A DNA stretch of 36,885 bases from UBA660 sp046704245 (GTDB lineage Bacteria; Bacillota_I; Bacilli_A; RF39; UBA660), in assembly GCA_046704245.1 (NCBI GenBank), contig JBJKSD010000038.1:1-36885 (forward strand). The letters are read 5' to 3'. The stretch's first letter is position 1; every line of letters begins with the position of its first letter. The position numbers and the translations under genes are program-made. Positions 17,356 to 24,711 of the stretch are shown here, piece by piece. The notes under the pieces are model-generated. The model ran no database searches. It had not been told where the DNA came from and was given only the letters and a program-made list of their open reading frames with translations.

Positions 17356-18510
17356 GTGATTAATATTAAAAAGCATAGACGTTTAAAAATAAGAAAATCA
17401 GCATTTATAATATTGGGTATATTTATTGGGTTAATATTAAGTATTATAAATATTAATTTTAAGCCCAATACTAATGATTCTCATATTGTTATAAAGAAAG
17501 ATAAAGAATATAATTTAAGTTTAATAATGGTTGGCGATGCTCTAATTCATGGCGCAGTATATAAAGACGCATATAGTAATGGTACATATGATTTTAAAAA
17601 GATGTTGACTTATATCAAACCAATAGTTAAACCATATGACTTAGCATTCTATAATCAAGAATCAATTATAGGTGGTAAAGAAATAGGATTATCAACTTAT
17701 CCCACTTTTAATTCCCCTGATGAAATAGGGGAAGCGATGTTAGATGCTGGGTTTAATCTAATATCACTAGCTAATAATCATACTTTAGATCGTGGGGAAA
17801 GAGCTATTACTCATTCCCTTGCTTATTGGGCTAGTAAAGATGTAATGGTAGCTGGTTCTTATCCAAGTGAAAAAGATCGCCAAGAATTAAATATAAAAAC
17901 TAAAAATAATATCTCTTATACTTTACTAGCATATACCACTTTAACTAATGGCATAAAAGTACCAATTGGTAAAGAATATTATGTTAACGTATATGATAAG
18001 AAAAAAGTAAAAGCTGATATATTAAGAGTAAGAGATAAAGTAGATATTCTTATGGTATCGATGCATTGGGGGAATGAATATGTTCATACTCCTAGCCCTG
18101 AACAAGAAGAAATGGCTGAATATTTATCAAGTTTAGGTGTCGATATTATTATTGGGCATCATCCTCACGTTATAGAACCTATTAAAATAATAAATAATAC
18201 CGTAGTAATATATTCATTAGGTAATTTTATTTCAGCCCAAGATACAGTATCTAAATTGACTGGTATGATGGCCTCTGTTAACATTAAAAAGAAGGTAACT
18301 AATGATCAAACAACAATCAGTTATTCTGATATTGAAGCTTCCTTAATATATACTTATTATGATCGAAAAGTGAGTCATTTTAAAATAATACCTTATAGTA
18401 ATCTAACTAACACTATCCTTCCTAAGTATGAAGAATACTATACTAAATATAGTAGTATAATAACTAATTATGATGATACTATTATGGTAACTAAAATAAA
18501 TAAAGATTGA
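17356..18510 (+). CDS. CapA family protein (PGA_cap metallophosphatase-like), membrane anchored
   Basis: A protein of about 384 residues with an N-terminal membrane anchor (FIILGIFIGLILSIININF, residues about 18-36) and an extracytoplasmic CapA/PGA_cap domain of the metallophosphoesterase fold. Visible motifs are VGDALIHGAVY, LISLANNHTLDRG, MHWGNEY and IIGHHPHVIEPI, which carry the metal-ligand Asp, Asn and His residues. In Bacillus CapA takes part in poly-gamma-glutamate capsule export, but most homologues outside capsule loci have no proven role. Here it stands between rnr and smpB, two genes that are normally adjacent. The first in-frame start is GTG at 17356, but this lies inside the ribosome binding site AGGTGAT; an ATT at 17365 has the same spacing to that site as the next gene's ATG, so initiation at ATT is likely. 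Confidence 0.85.
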   Translation: MINIKKHRRLKIRKSAFIILGIFIGLILSIININFKPNTNDSHIVIKKDKEYNLSLIMVGDALIHGAVYKDAYSNGTYDFKKMLTYIKPIVKPYDLAFYNQESIIGGKEIGLSTYPTFNSPDEIGEAMLDAGFNLISLANNHTLDRGERAITHSLAYWASKDVMVAGSYPSEKDRQELNIKTKNNISYTLLAYTTLTNGIKVPIGKEYYVNVYDKKKVKADILRVRDKVDILMVSMHWGNEYVHTPSPEQEEMAEYLSSLGVDIIIGHHPHVIEPIKIINNTVVIYSLGNFISAQDTVSKLTGMMASVNIKKKVTNDQTTISYSDIEASLIYTYYDRKVSHFKIIPYSNLTNTILPKYEEYYTKYSSIITNYDDTIMVTKINKD

Positions 18511-18520
18511 GGTGATAAAT

Positions 18521-18973
18521 ATGGTAACAGAAATATTAAATCGACGTGCTAAATTCGATTATTTTATCGACGAAACTTATGAAGTGGGAATTGTTTTAAT
18601 GGGTACTGAGATAAAGTCGATTCGAAATGGTAGCGCTAGTTTAAATGATTCATACGCTATTATTAGAAACAATGAGCTATTTCTATTAAACATGTTTATC
18701 CATCAATATAATGAAGGAAGTAATTTTAATCATCATGAAACACGCACTCGAAAATTATTAATGCATAAGAATGAAATAATGAAATTACAAGCTAAATTAC
18801 AACTATCTGGTTATACTTTAATACCTATGAAATTATATTTTAAAGATAATAAAGCTAAAATATTATTAGGATTAGCTAAAGGTAAGAAACAATATGATAA
18901 ACGTGAATCAATTAAAAAAAGAGAACAAGAACGTGAATTAAGAGCAGCTCTAAAATATAAAAACCTTGCATAA
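18521..18973 (+). CDS. smpB: SsrA-binding protein SmpB
   Basis: SmpB binds the tRNA-like domain of tmRNA and delivers it to ribosomes stalled on truncated mRNA. The 150-residue product has the OB-fold core with YEVGIVLMGTEIKSIRNGSASLNDSYA and LHMFIHQY-like (NMFIHQYNEG) strands, the RTRKLLMHKNEI segment, LYFKDNKAKILLGLAKGKKQYDKR and a basic C-terminal tail (KKREQERELRAALKYK) that enters the decoding centre. I chose ATG 18521 with AGGTGATAAAT upstream; a GTG at 18512 lies inside that ribosome binding site. The gene is followed by its partner RNA, ssrA, only 30 bases later, and the ssrA promoter -35 element overlaps its final codons. Confidence 0.97.
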   Translation: MVTEILNRRAKFDYFIDETYEVGIVLMGTEIKSIRNGSASLNDSYAIIRNNELFLLNMFIHQYNEGSNFNHHETRTRKLLMHKNEIMKLQAKLQLSGYTLIPMKLYFKDNKAKILLGLAKGKKQYDKRESIKKREQERELRAALKYKNLA

Positions 18974-18993
18974 TTATTAAAATATGATATAAT
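18966..18993 (+). promoter_or_regulatory. Promoter of ssrA (tmRNA)
   Basis: TTGCAT (18966-18971), a 16-base spacer and TATAAT (18988-18993) preceded by TGA form a good promoter. The mature 5' end of tmRNA lies 11 bases downstream of the -10, so little or no 5' processing may be needed. The -35 overlaps the end of smpB. Confidence 0.75.
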
Positions 18994-19003
18994 CTATACG
19001 CAT

Positions 19004-19341
19004 GGGGCTGATAAGGCTTCGACGGAAATTATGGAATTTAGATGGCAAGTCGTAGGCATACGTTAAATGCAAACCAGAAATAACTGGAAAAAATCAATTT
19101 GCATTTGCTGTTTAATTAAACAGTAAAGCCTCTCTATTTCTTTGCCTGTAGGAAATAATAGAGGCTCATAATACGGGCTATATTATATTTTTGTATAGGG
19201 AATATAACGAAATTAACTATACTGGCTATTAATTCTATTTGTTAATTTAGAATTAATAGTGAGATTAATAATTAACTAAACTTGTAGAGGTTTGGATATC
19301 TGTGTTTTCGGACATGGGTTCAATTCCCATCAGCTCCACCA
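19004..19341 (+). ncRNA. ssrA: Transfer-messenger RNA (tmRNA)
   Basis: tmRNA rescues stalled ribosomes by acting first as an alanine tRNA and then as a short mRNA encoding a degradation tag. The 5' end GGGGCTG pairs with CAGCTCC near the 3' end, followed by A and an encoded CCA. The conserved GATAAGGCTTCGAC stretch and the T-arm ATGGG-TTCAATT-CCCAT are present. The best tag frame runs from AAA at 19071 to TAA at 19113 and would encode KPEITGKNQFAFAV. A frame from the GCA at 19069 stops after four codons and is unlikely. The resume codon is inferred from the A four bases upstream and is not certain. The 338-nt length is in the usual range. It lies directly behind smpB and ends at a terminator. 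Confidence 0.95.
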
Positions 19342-19357
19342 AATTATAAAATAAAAT

Positions 19358-19380
19358 AAGACGTAATATACGTCTTTTTT
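19358..19380 (+). terminator. Rho-independent terminator after ssrA
   Basis: AAGACGT and ACGTCTT form a seven-base-pair stem with an AATAT loop and a six-base T run, 16 bases after the tmRNA CCA. Confidence 0.85.
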
Positions 19381-19401
19381 GTTTATCAATATAAAATACC
19401 A

Positions 19402-19410
19402 TGATATTAT
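19402..19410 (+). promoter_or_regulatory. Extended -10 promoter before the M3 peptidase gene
   Basis: TGA followed by TATTAT lies 22 bases before the ATG at 19433, just after the ssrA terminator. No -35 hexamer is evident. Confidence 0.4.
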
Positions 19411-19432
19411 ATAAATAAGGAAGTGTTCTTTT

Positions 19433-21139
19433 ATGAATATAAACTATGAAGAGATAAAAAAAATTGTTATAGATAAAAATGACATATTAAAACAATTAAA
19501 TAAGATTAATAAATTATTGGGTAATTTGGAACTTACTAACAGTTTAGAAGAAGTCATTAAACTAATGGACGAAATTAACAAAATAAGAGATCATTTTCTT
19601 ACATTATATTGGATTAGTTATATCAGATATCTTTTAAATATAAATGATGAAAAAAATTTACAAACCGAAAAAGATATGAGTGAATTAGAACCTTTGATGG
19701 AAAAATTGAAACTAAAATATTACAAGATAATTATAAATTCTAAATATAAAGATGAATTAATAAAAATATTTGGTAGTCGTTTATTTGAAATTGCCAGTAA
19801 TGAATCAACTCTTTTAAATGATAATATTGCCGAATTAACAATAAAAGAAAAAGAATTGTATAAGCAATATATAAGTTTAATTATAAATACAAAATTTAAT
19901 TTTAATGGTGAGAAATTAAATTTATCGGGATTAAATAAATATCTTCAATCTGACGATCGAAATATAAGGAAGGCTGCTTATGATAAACGATTTGAAATAT
20001 TAATGTCCTTAGAAGAAAAGCTTGATGATATATTAAATCAATTAATTAAAGTAAGACAAGAAATTGCTATTAGGTTAGGATTTAATTCATATAGCCAAGT
20101 AGGTTATATTAAAATGAATCGTATTGGTTATACAAAAGAAGATATAAAAATATTTAGAGATCAAGTAAAGAAATATATTGTACCTATTATAGGCGAATTA
20201 AAAGAAATGCAACGGCAAAGATTGGGTTTAGATGCGTTAAAATATTATGATAATGCTTATTTATTTGCTGATGGGAATGCAAAGGTAATAGGTAATATAG
20301 ATGATATAATTAATAAAACTTCTAAGATATTAAACTCAGTTTGTATTGAAAGCGGTAAATTGTTTGATACCATGATAAAAGATGGTTTAATTAATTTAGA
20401 TAATACTCCTTATAAGAGTAATACTGGTCTTACTGCTTTTTTACCAGATTATAAAATGCCTATATTTATAAAAAAATATATGGGATTAGATGATAATATT
20501 ACTTCTATTCATCATGAATTTGGTCATGCTCTACAACTTTATTATAGTAGAGATTTAAGATGCCATGAAAATAGATGGCCAACATTTGATATATGTGAAA
20601 TCTATTCAACAGCAATGGAATTTTTGATGTATCCACACATAAAAAAATATTTTGGAAAAGAAGATTATAAATATAAAATTAAACATTTAACTAATATTTT
20701 ATCATTAATAATAAATATGTCAGCCTATGATGAATTTCAAAATTTTATATATGATAATCCCGGTATAAGCAATCAAGAAAGAAAAAATATTTGGTTAGAT
20801 ATTTGTAAAAAGTATTATCCATATAGAAATGAAGATCATCCATATTTTAATAAAGGTATAGAATGGCAAATTGATACAAATAGAATTGATACGCCTTTTT
20901 ATGGTATTGATTATGCTTTAGCAGCTATATGTGCTTTATCTTTCTATGAAGAAAGAAAAAATAATGAACAAAAAGCATTGGAGGACTTTATTAATTTATG
21001 CAAAATTGGGGGATCCAAATCTTTTAAAGAAATAATAGATATAACTAATCTTAAAAGTCCATTTGCAATAGATGATATAAAATGTATTACAATATTAATT
21101 AAAAAAGAGATAAAAAACTTGTCAGTGAGGAAAATGTAA
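19433..21139 (+). CDS. M3 family oligoendopeptidase (PepF-like zinc metallopeptidase)
   Basis: A cytoplasmic zinc metallopeptidase of family M3, which cleaves oligopeptides. The 568-residue product has the zinc-binding HEXXH motif at residues 361-365 (SIHHEFGHALQ) and the downstream glutamate ligand in ICEIYSTAMEF (about residue 389). Conserved M3 segments near the C-terminus include EWQIDTNRIDTPFYGIDYALA, where the tyrosines and histidine-like positions shape the active site. No signal peptide is present. The ATG follows AAGGAAGTGTTCTTTT. It lies alone between the ssrA terminator and a small membrane protein gene. The sequence is richer in isoleucine, asparagine and lysine than the neighbouring housekeeping genes, so a transferred origin next to ssrA is possible, but I see no repeat of the ssrA 3' end downstream. 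Confidence 0.88.
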   Translation: MNINYEEIKKIVIDKNDILKQLNKINKLLGNLELTNSLEEVIKLMDEINKIRDHFLTLYWISYIRYLLNINDEKNLQTEKDMSELEPLMEKLKLKYYKIIINSKYKDELIKIFGSRLFEIASNESTLLNDNIAELTIKEKELYKQYISLIINTKFNFNGEKLNLSGLNKYLQSDDRNIRKAAYDKRFEILMSLEEKLDDILNQLIKVRQEIAIRLGFNSYSQVGYIKMNRIGYTKEDIKIFRDQVKKYIVPIIGELKEMQRQRLGLDALKYYDNAYLFADGNAKVIGNIDDIINKTSKILNSVCIESGKLFDTMIKDGLINLDNTPYKSNTGLTAFLPDYKMPIFIKKYMGLDDNITSIHHEFGHALQLYYSRDLRCHENRWPTFDICEIYSTAMEFLMYPHIKKYFGKEDYKYKIKHLTNILSLIINMSAYDEFQNFIYDNPGISNQERKNIWLDICKKYYPYRNEDHPYFNKGIEWQIDTNRIDTPFYGIDYALAAICALSFYEERKNNEQKALEDFINLCKIGGSKSFKEIIDITNLKSPFAIDDIKCITILIKKEIKNLSVRKM

Positions 21140-21206
21140 ACCAATTAAAAAATGTTGTTTTTTGTCATATTTAATGATAATATTAAAATAGAGGAGGAAG
21201 GTATTT

Positions 21207-21356
21207 ATGTCGGATACAATTAAAGATTTCTTCGTTAATTTGTGGGATACTATTACAGGTAGCGACTATTATATATGGATAATTGGAATCGCAATTGTAT
21301 TAGTTTTAGTTCTTCTTTGGGTTTCAATGAATAAACTAAATAAAGAAAAACAATAA
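21207..21356 (+). CDS. 49-residue single-pass membrane protein, unknown function
   Basis: A small gene with the strongest ribosome binding site of the region (GAGGAGGAAGG, eight bases from the ATG) and its own terminator. The 49-residue product starts MSDTIKDFFVNLWDTITG, an amphipathic stretch, followed by a transmembrane helix (residues about 22-40, YIWIIGIAIVLVLVLLWVSM) and a short basic tail (NKLNKEKQ). By the positive-inside rule the N-terminus would face outward and the tail inward. Its layout parallels the N-terminus of the next gene (21419), which also has D-x-I-T-G then a tyrosine-rich entry to the helix and a basic stop. I do not recognise a family. The gene is short but the combination of ribosome binding site, helix and terminator makes it credible. 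Confidence 0.75.
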   Translation: MSDTIKDFFVNLWDTITGSDYYIWIIGIAIVLVLVLLWVSMNKLNKEKQ

Positions 21357-21377
21357 TTTTTATTATTGTTTTTTTTT
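21349..21377 (+). terminator. Rho-independent terminator after the 49-residue protein gene
   Basis: AACAATAAT and ATTATTGTT form a nine-base-pair stem around TTTT with a following T run. The stem overlaps the stop codon. Confidence 0.8.
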
Positions 21378-21418
21378 GCTATTAATGTTAATATTAATAA
21401 TAAAGGAGGATACAGATA

Positions 21419-22174
21419 ATGAAGACTATTACAGATTATATTACAGGGTTGTCAACAGGAAACAATTATATATATATAATTGCCGGTGCATTAATATTGT
21501 TAGTAATATTGATTGGATTTTTAGCAGATAGAGCAAATAAAAGAAAGAAAGCCAAAAATAATGAGGCAACAGGTCAAGCAGTAAATGAAGGGCCAGTTAC
21601 TGATATTAATGCTAATCCATCTTTTAATACTGGCGGGATGAACAATGGTCTAAATGATCCAATGGGACAATTAGGTAGAGCGGCTACAGCACCAGTTGCT
21701 GAACCAACTAATATGGCTCCAACTGAACCTACAATGCCTGCAGCTCCAACTAATATGACCCCAGCTGAACCAATGGTAGAAACAACACCTATTGAAGAAC
21801 CATTAACTCCAGTTCCAAATGGATCAGTAACACCAGAACCAACCAATATGACACCAATTGAACCTATGATTGAAACAACCCCAGTTGAAGAACCTGTTAA
21901 TATGACTCCAGCTGAACCGATGGTAGAAACAACACCTATTGAACCAACAACACCTGAACCGGTCGCTCCTACTACACCTATTGAACCAGCAGCACCAGAA
22001 CCAGTAGCACCAGCAGTACCGGAACCAACAATGCCAGCTGAAGGTCCAGCTAACGTTACTCCACCAACTGGTAATCCAACCGTTCCTGAAAACACACCTA
22101 CTGATATACCAAAGGTGGAAACTCCAACTACTGAAAAACCAGCTAATGAAGATATCGAAGTCTTATCAGAATAA
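21419..22174 (+). CDS. Membrane-anchored protein with long Pro/Thr/Glu-rich repeat tail
   Basis: A 251-residue protein of unknown function. Residues 1-16 are polar (MKTITDYITGLSTGNN), residues 17-37 form one transmembrane helix, and a strongly basic stretch follows (ADRANKRKKAKN). This predicts N-out, C-in orientation, so the long tail would be cytoplasmic. Residues about 85-245 are low-complexity and rich in proline, threonine, glutamate, alanine and methionine, with imperfect repeats of the type NMTPAEPMVETTPIEEP. No globular domain or LPXTG signal follows; the end is acidic (ANEDIEVLSE). The bitopic layout with a proline-rich cytoplasmic part recalls the membrane linker of division proteins such as ZipA, but the terminal domain is missing and this is only an analogy. 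The ATG follows AAAGGAGGATACAGATA. Confidence 0.75.
   Translation: MKTITDYITGLSTGNNYIYIIAGALILLVILIGFLADRANKRKKAKNNEATGQAVNEGPVTDINANPSFNTGGMNNGLNDPMGQLGRAATAPVAEPTNMAPTEPTMPAAPTNMTPAEPMVETTPIEEPLTPVPNGSVTPEPTNMTPIEPMIETTPVEEPVNMTPAEPMVETTPIEPTTPEPVAPTTPIEPAAPEPVAPAVPEPTMPAEGPANVTPPTGNPTVPENTPTDIPKVETPTTEKPANEDIEVLSE
21752..21950 (+). repeat. Imperfect tandem repeats in the proline-rich coding region
   Basis: Three copies of a unit encoding NMTP(A/I)EPM(V/I)ETTP(I/V)E start near 21752, 21845 and 21899. Copies 1 and 3 are almost identical at the DNA level (CCAGCTGAACC then ATGGTAGAAACAACACCTAT), suggesting recent duplication. The number of copies may vary between strains. Confidence 0.8.
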
Positions 22175-22215
22175 AAAGGGTATAGTAAATTGTGTAAATA
22201 AAATTATTTTCAGGA

Positions 22216-22244
22216 TTGAATATGAAAAAATTTTTTGCTATACT
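22216..22244 (+). promoter_or_regulatory. Promoter of pyrG
   Basis: TTGAAT (22216-22221), a 17-base spacer and TATACT (22239-22244) preceded by TGC form a near-consensus promoter with extended -10. The transcript would start near 22249-22253, giving a leader of about 70 nt. Confidence 0.7.
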
Positions 22245-22248
22245 TAAA

Positions 22249-22288
22249 GAGAGCCGATTAAAGTTCTCCCTAAATGGAGGGCTTTTTT
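22249..22288 (+). promoter_or_regulatory. Attenuator-like leader of pyrG
   Basis: The leader contains a terminator stem, GTTCTCC (22263-22269) with GGAGGGC (22276-22282), followed by six T. The purine-rich 5' end GAGAG (22249-22253) can instead pair with TTCTC (22264-22268), which would break the terminator. In Bacillus subtilis pyrG is controlled by CTP through an attenuator whose pyrimidine strand pairs with extra G residues added at the 5' end; that needs a GGGC start, which is not visible here. An attenuator is well supported, its mechanism is inferred. Confidence 0.65.
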
Positions 22289-22320
22289 CTTTTATAATTA
22301 TAATATGGGGAGGTATTATA

Positions 22321-23922
22321 ATGACAAAATATATTTTTGTAACAGGGGGAGTAGTATCTGGTTTAGGGAAAGGAATTACCGCTTCTTCGCTAGGTGCTTT
22401 ATTAAAAGCTCGTGGTTTAAAAGTCTTTGTTCAGAAGTTTGATCCATATCTTAATGTTGACCCTGGTACAATGAGTCCATATCAACATGGTGAAGTATTT
22501 GTTACTGATGATGGTACTGAAACTGATTTGGATTTAGGTCATTATGAACGATTTATTGATGAAAATTTAAATCGCTTCTCATCTTTAACTACTGGTATGA
22601 TTTATTCTAAAATACTTAGTGCTGAACGCAAAGGAGACTTCTTGGGTCAAACTGTACAAGTAGTACCTCATGTAACTAATGAAATAAAAAAATATATATA
22701 TGAGGCTTCTAAAGCTATGAAACCAGATATTCAAATAATTGAAATAGGTGGTACAGTTGGTGATATTGAATCATTACCTTTTCTAGAAGCTATTAGACAA
22801 GTAAAGTTAGAAGCAGGATTTAATAATGTTATATTTATTCACACTACTCTTCTACCATATTTAAACACATCACACGAATTAAAAACCAAACCAACTCAGC
22901 ATAGTGTTAATACAATGATGGGATTAGGTATTACTCCTGATTTCGTTGTTCTCAGAGCTGATCGTGATATACACGAAAATTTAAAAGAAAAAATTTCTAA
23001 AATGTGTACTATTCCTAAAGAAAAAGTTATAGCTCTTCCTGATCTTAAAATCTTATATGAAGTTCCATTATATTTACATGCGCAAGAAATGGATAATATT
23101 ATATGTAAGATGTTTAGAATTAATCGTAAGATTGATATTAAAAAGTGGGAAGAATTGATTAATAAATATAATAATGTTGAAAAAGAGGTAACAATAGCTA
23201 TTGTTGGTAAATATGTTGAATTAGAAGATGCTTATTTATCTCTTAGAGAATCTTTATATCATGCAGGTATTAATCTTAAAACAAAAGTTAATATAGCATG
23301 GATTAATTCTGAAAATTTAAATAGATCAAATATAAAACAACAGTTAAAGAAAATTGATGGTATTCTTATTCCAGGAGGTTTTGGTAATAGAGGTATCGAT
23401 GGGAAAGTATTAGCTATTAAATATGCCCGCCAAAAGAAGATACCATTATTTGGTATATGTCTAGGTATGCAATTAGCATTAATTGAGTATGCTAGAAATG
23501 TTCTAGGATTAAGGGATGCTGATTCAACTGAATTTAATCCCAATACTACTAACCCAATCATAGATTATTTACCCAATCAATATAAAGGTATTGATATGGG
23601 AGGTACAATGCGAATAGGGGCGTATGATTGCCGTCTTAAACCTCGTACTTTGGCATATAAAACTTATGGTAAAAAATTAATAGCTGAAAGACATCGCCAT
23701 CGTTATGAGTTTAATAATAAATATAAAGATTTATATGAAAAAAATGGTATAGTATTCTCAGGTATTAATCCACAAACTAATTTAGTAGAAATAATTGAAT
23801 TAAAAGATCATCCACATTTTATTGGTGTTCAATTCCATCCTGAATTTAAAAGCCGTCCAATAAAAGCTCATCCATTATTTCTATCATTTATTAGTGCTGC
23901 TAGTAAGTATAATGAAAAATAA
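22321..23922 (+). CDS. pyrG: CTP synthase
   Basis: PyrG makes CTP from UTP, ATP and glutamine, the last step of pyrimidine nucleotide synthesis. The 533-residue product has the N-terminal amidoligase domain (MTKYIFVTGGVVSGLGKGI, with the P-loop; then FDPYLNVDPGTMSPYQHGEVFVTDDG, given here only as the first part of the metal/UTP region) and a C-terminal class I glutamine amidotransferase domain with the nucleophile in FGICLGMQLA and the His-Glu pair in GVQFHPEFKSRP. I chose ATG 22321, eight bases after GGGGAGG; a longer frame opening at 22216 runs through the promoter and attenuator and is not real. It is followed 13 bases later by a lipoprotein gene in the same transcript. Regulation by attenuation is likely from the leader. 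Confidence 0.97.
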   Translation: MTKYIFVTGGVVSGLGKGITASSLGALLKARGLKVFVQKFDPYLNVDPGTMSPYQHGEVFVTDDGTETDLDLGHYERFIDENLNRFSSLTTGMIYSKILSAERKGDFLGQTVQVVPHVTNEIKKYIYEASKAMKPDIQIIEIGGTVGDIESLPFLEAIRQVKLEAGFNNVIFIHTTLLPYLNTSHELKTKPTQHSVNTMMGLGITPDFVVLRADRDIHENLKEKISKMCTIPKEKVIALPDLKILYEVPLYLHAQEMDNIICKMFRINRKIDIKKWEELINKYNNVEKEVTIAIVGKYVELEDAYLSLRESLYHAGINLKTKVNIAWINSENLNRSNIKQQLKKIDGILIPGGFGNRGIDGKVLAIKYARQKKIPLFGICLGMQLALIEYARNVLGLRDADSTEFNPNTTNPIIDYLPNQYKGIDMGGTMRIGAYDCRLKPRTLAYKTYGKKLIAERHRHRYEFNNKYKDLYEKNGIVFSGINPQTNLVEIIELKDHPHFIGVQFHPEFKSRPIKAHPLFLSFISAASKYNEK

Positions 23923-23935
23923 AGAGGGGATATTA

Positions 23936-24637
23936 ATGTTTAAAATTATAAAATTAGGTATTATAAGTATTATTATATTAGTTCTTACTGGCTGTGAAGT
24001 TAGTTATAATATTAGTATTGATAATAATTTAAAAGTTAGCGAAGTATTAATTGGACTTGAAAATAATGTTGTCTTAGAAGAAAACGGCGAAACTAAACAG
24101 AAACAAGTAAAATATATTATCGATACGCTAGATCAAATAGGAGAATTATTTTCATATACTAAAGTGCCAATATACAATACTAATACTTCTGGTGTAAGTG
24201 TTAAAAGAGATTTTAATAATATTGCTGATTTTAATACTAATTCAACTATTGCTAAAGAAGTATTTACTAGATTTAAAGTTACTACTAATAATAAACAAAC
24301 TAGAATAAATGCTGTAGCTAATTATTTATCACAGACTACTGCTAGTGGTACTATTAATATAAATACGATTAATATTCAAGTGCCTTATGCTGTTATAAAT
24401 AATAATGCTGATAGTATCGATAAAAAAGATCATATCTATACATGGAAATTAAGTGCTGATAATGCTATTAAGACCATAAATATAACTTATGCTACAGATA
24501 AAGATTATGCGGCTAATAATACTATAGCCAAAATTATTAATAATCAAAATATATTTTTAGCATTAATTGCTATTATATTAATAGCGGTTGGAGTTATTTG
24601 GATTATTGTGCAAAATAAAAATAATAATAAAATATAG
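23936..24637 (+). CDS. Lipoprotein with C-terminal membrane helix (LppM-like)
   Basis: A 233-residue predicted lipoprotein. The N-terminus MFKIIKLGIISIIILVLTGC is a signal peptide with lipobox LTGC; the following EVSYNISIDNNLKVSEVLIG is the beta-strand start typical of LppM-type domains in bacterial lipoproteins. A second transmembrane helix (IFLALIAIILIAVGVIWIIV) lies close to the C-terminus and ends with a short basic asparagine-rich tail, so both ends are held at the membrane and the middle is extracytoplasmic. I chose ATG 23936 (GAGGGGATATTA upstream); an upstream in-frame start at 23894 lies within pyrG and gives no signal peptide at the N-terminus. It is co-transcribed with pyrG and ends at a terminator. 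The specific role is unknown. Confidence 0.75.
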   Translation: MFKIIKLGIISIIILVLTGCEVSYNISIDNNLKVSEVLIGLENNVVLEENGETKQKQVKYIIDTLDQIGELFSYTKVPIYNTNTSGVSVKRDFNNIADFNTNSTIAKEVFTRFKVTTNNKQTRINAVANYLSQTTASGTININTINIQVPYAVINNNADSIDKKDHIYTWKLSADNAIKTINITYATDKDYAANNTIAKIINNQNIFLALIAIILIAVGVIWIIVQNKNNNKI

Positions 24638-24638
24638 A

Positions 24639-24670
24639 ATCATTACTATACATTTAGTAATGATTTTTTC
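24639..24670 (+). terminator. Rho-independent terminator after the pyrG-lipoprotein unit
   Basis: AATCATTACTA and TAGTAATGATT form an eleven-base-pair stem around TACAT, followed by a T run. Confidence 0.85.
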
Positions 24671-24679
24671 TTAGATACA

Positions 24680-24688
24680 TGTTATAAT
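24680..24688 (+). promoter_or_regulatory. Extended -10 promoter before cdaA
   Basis: TGT followed by TATAAT lies 23 bases before the cdaA start, just behind the previous terminator. The best -35 candidate (ATGATT, 17 bases upstream) is weak. Confidence 0.55.
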
Positions 24689-24711
24689 AAAAAAGAATAT
24701 GGAGTGATTTA

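Noticed and set aside
4404..18510. UGA used as tryptophan as in Mycoplasma
   Set aside because: Several genes end with TGA at their natural family length (YvlD-like, yvcK, the exchanger, the CapA-like gene) and tryptophan positions use TGG.
19004..21139. Genomic island integrated at the 3' end of ssrA
   Set aside because: ssrA is a common integration site, but I see no integrase gene, no repeat of the ssrA 3' end downstream, and only the M3 peptidase gene with a housekeeping-like layout.
21574..22095. 173-codon open frame on the minus strand with GSAGVILTG-type repeats
   Set aside because: It is the antisense shadow of the proline/threonine/glutamate repeats of the 21419-22174 gene, has no ribosome binding site and no promoter.
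22216..22320. N-terminal extension of pyrG by 35 residues
   Set aside because: The region is the promoter and attenuator; the conserved N-terminus and ribosome binding site are at 22321.
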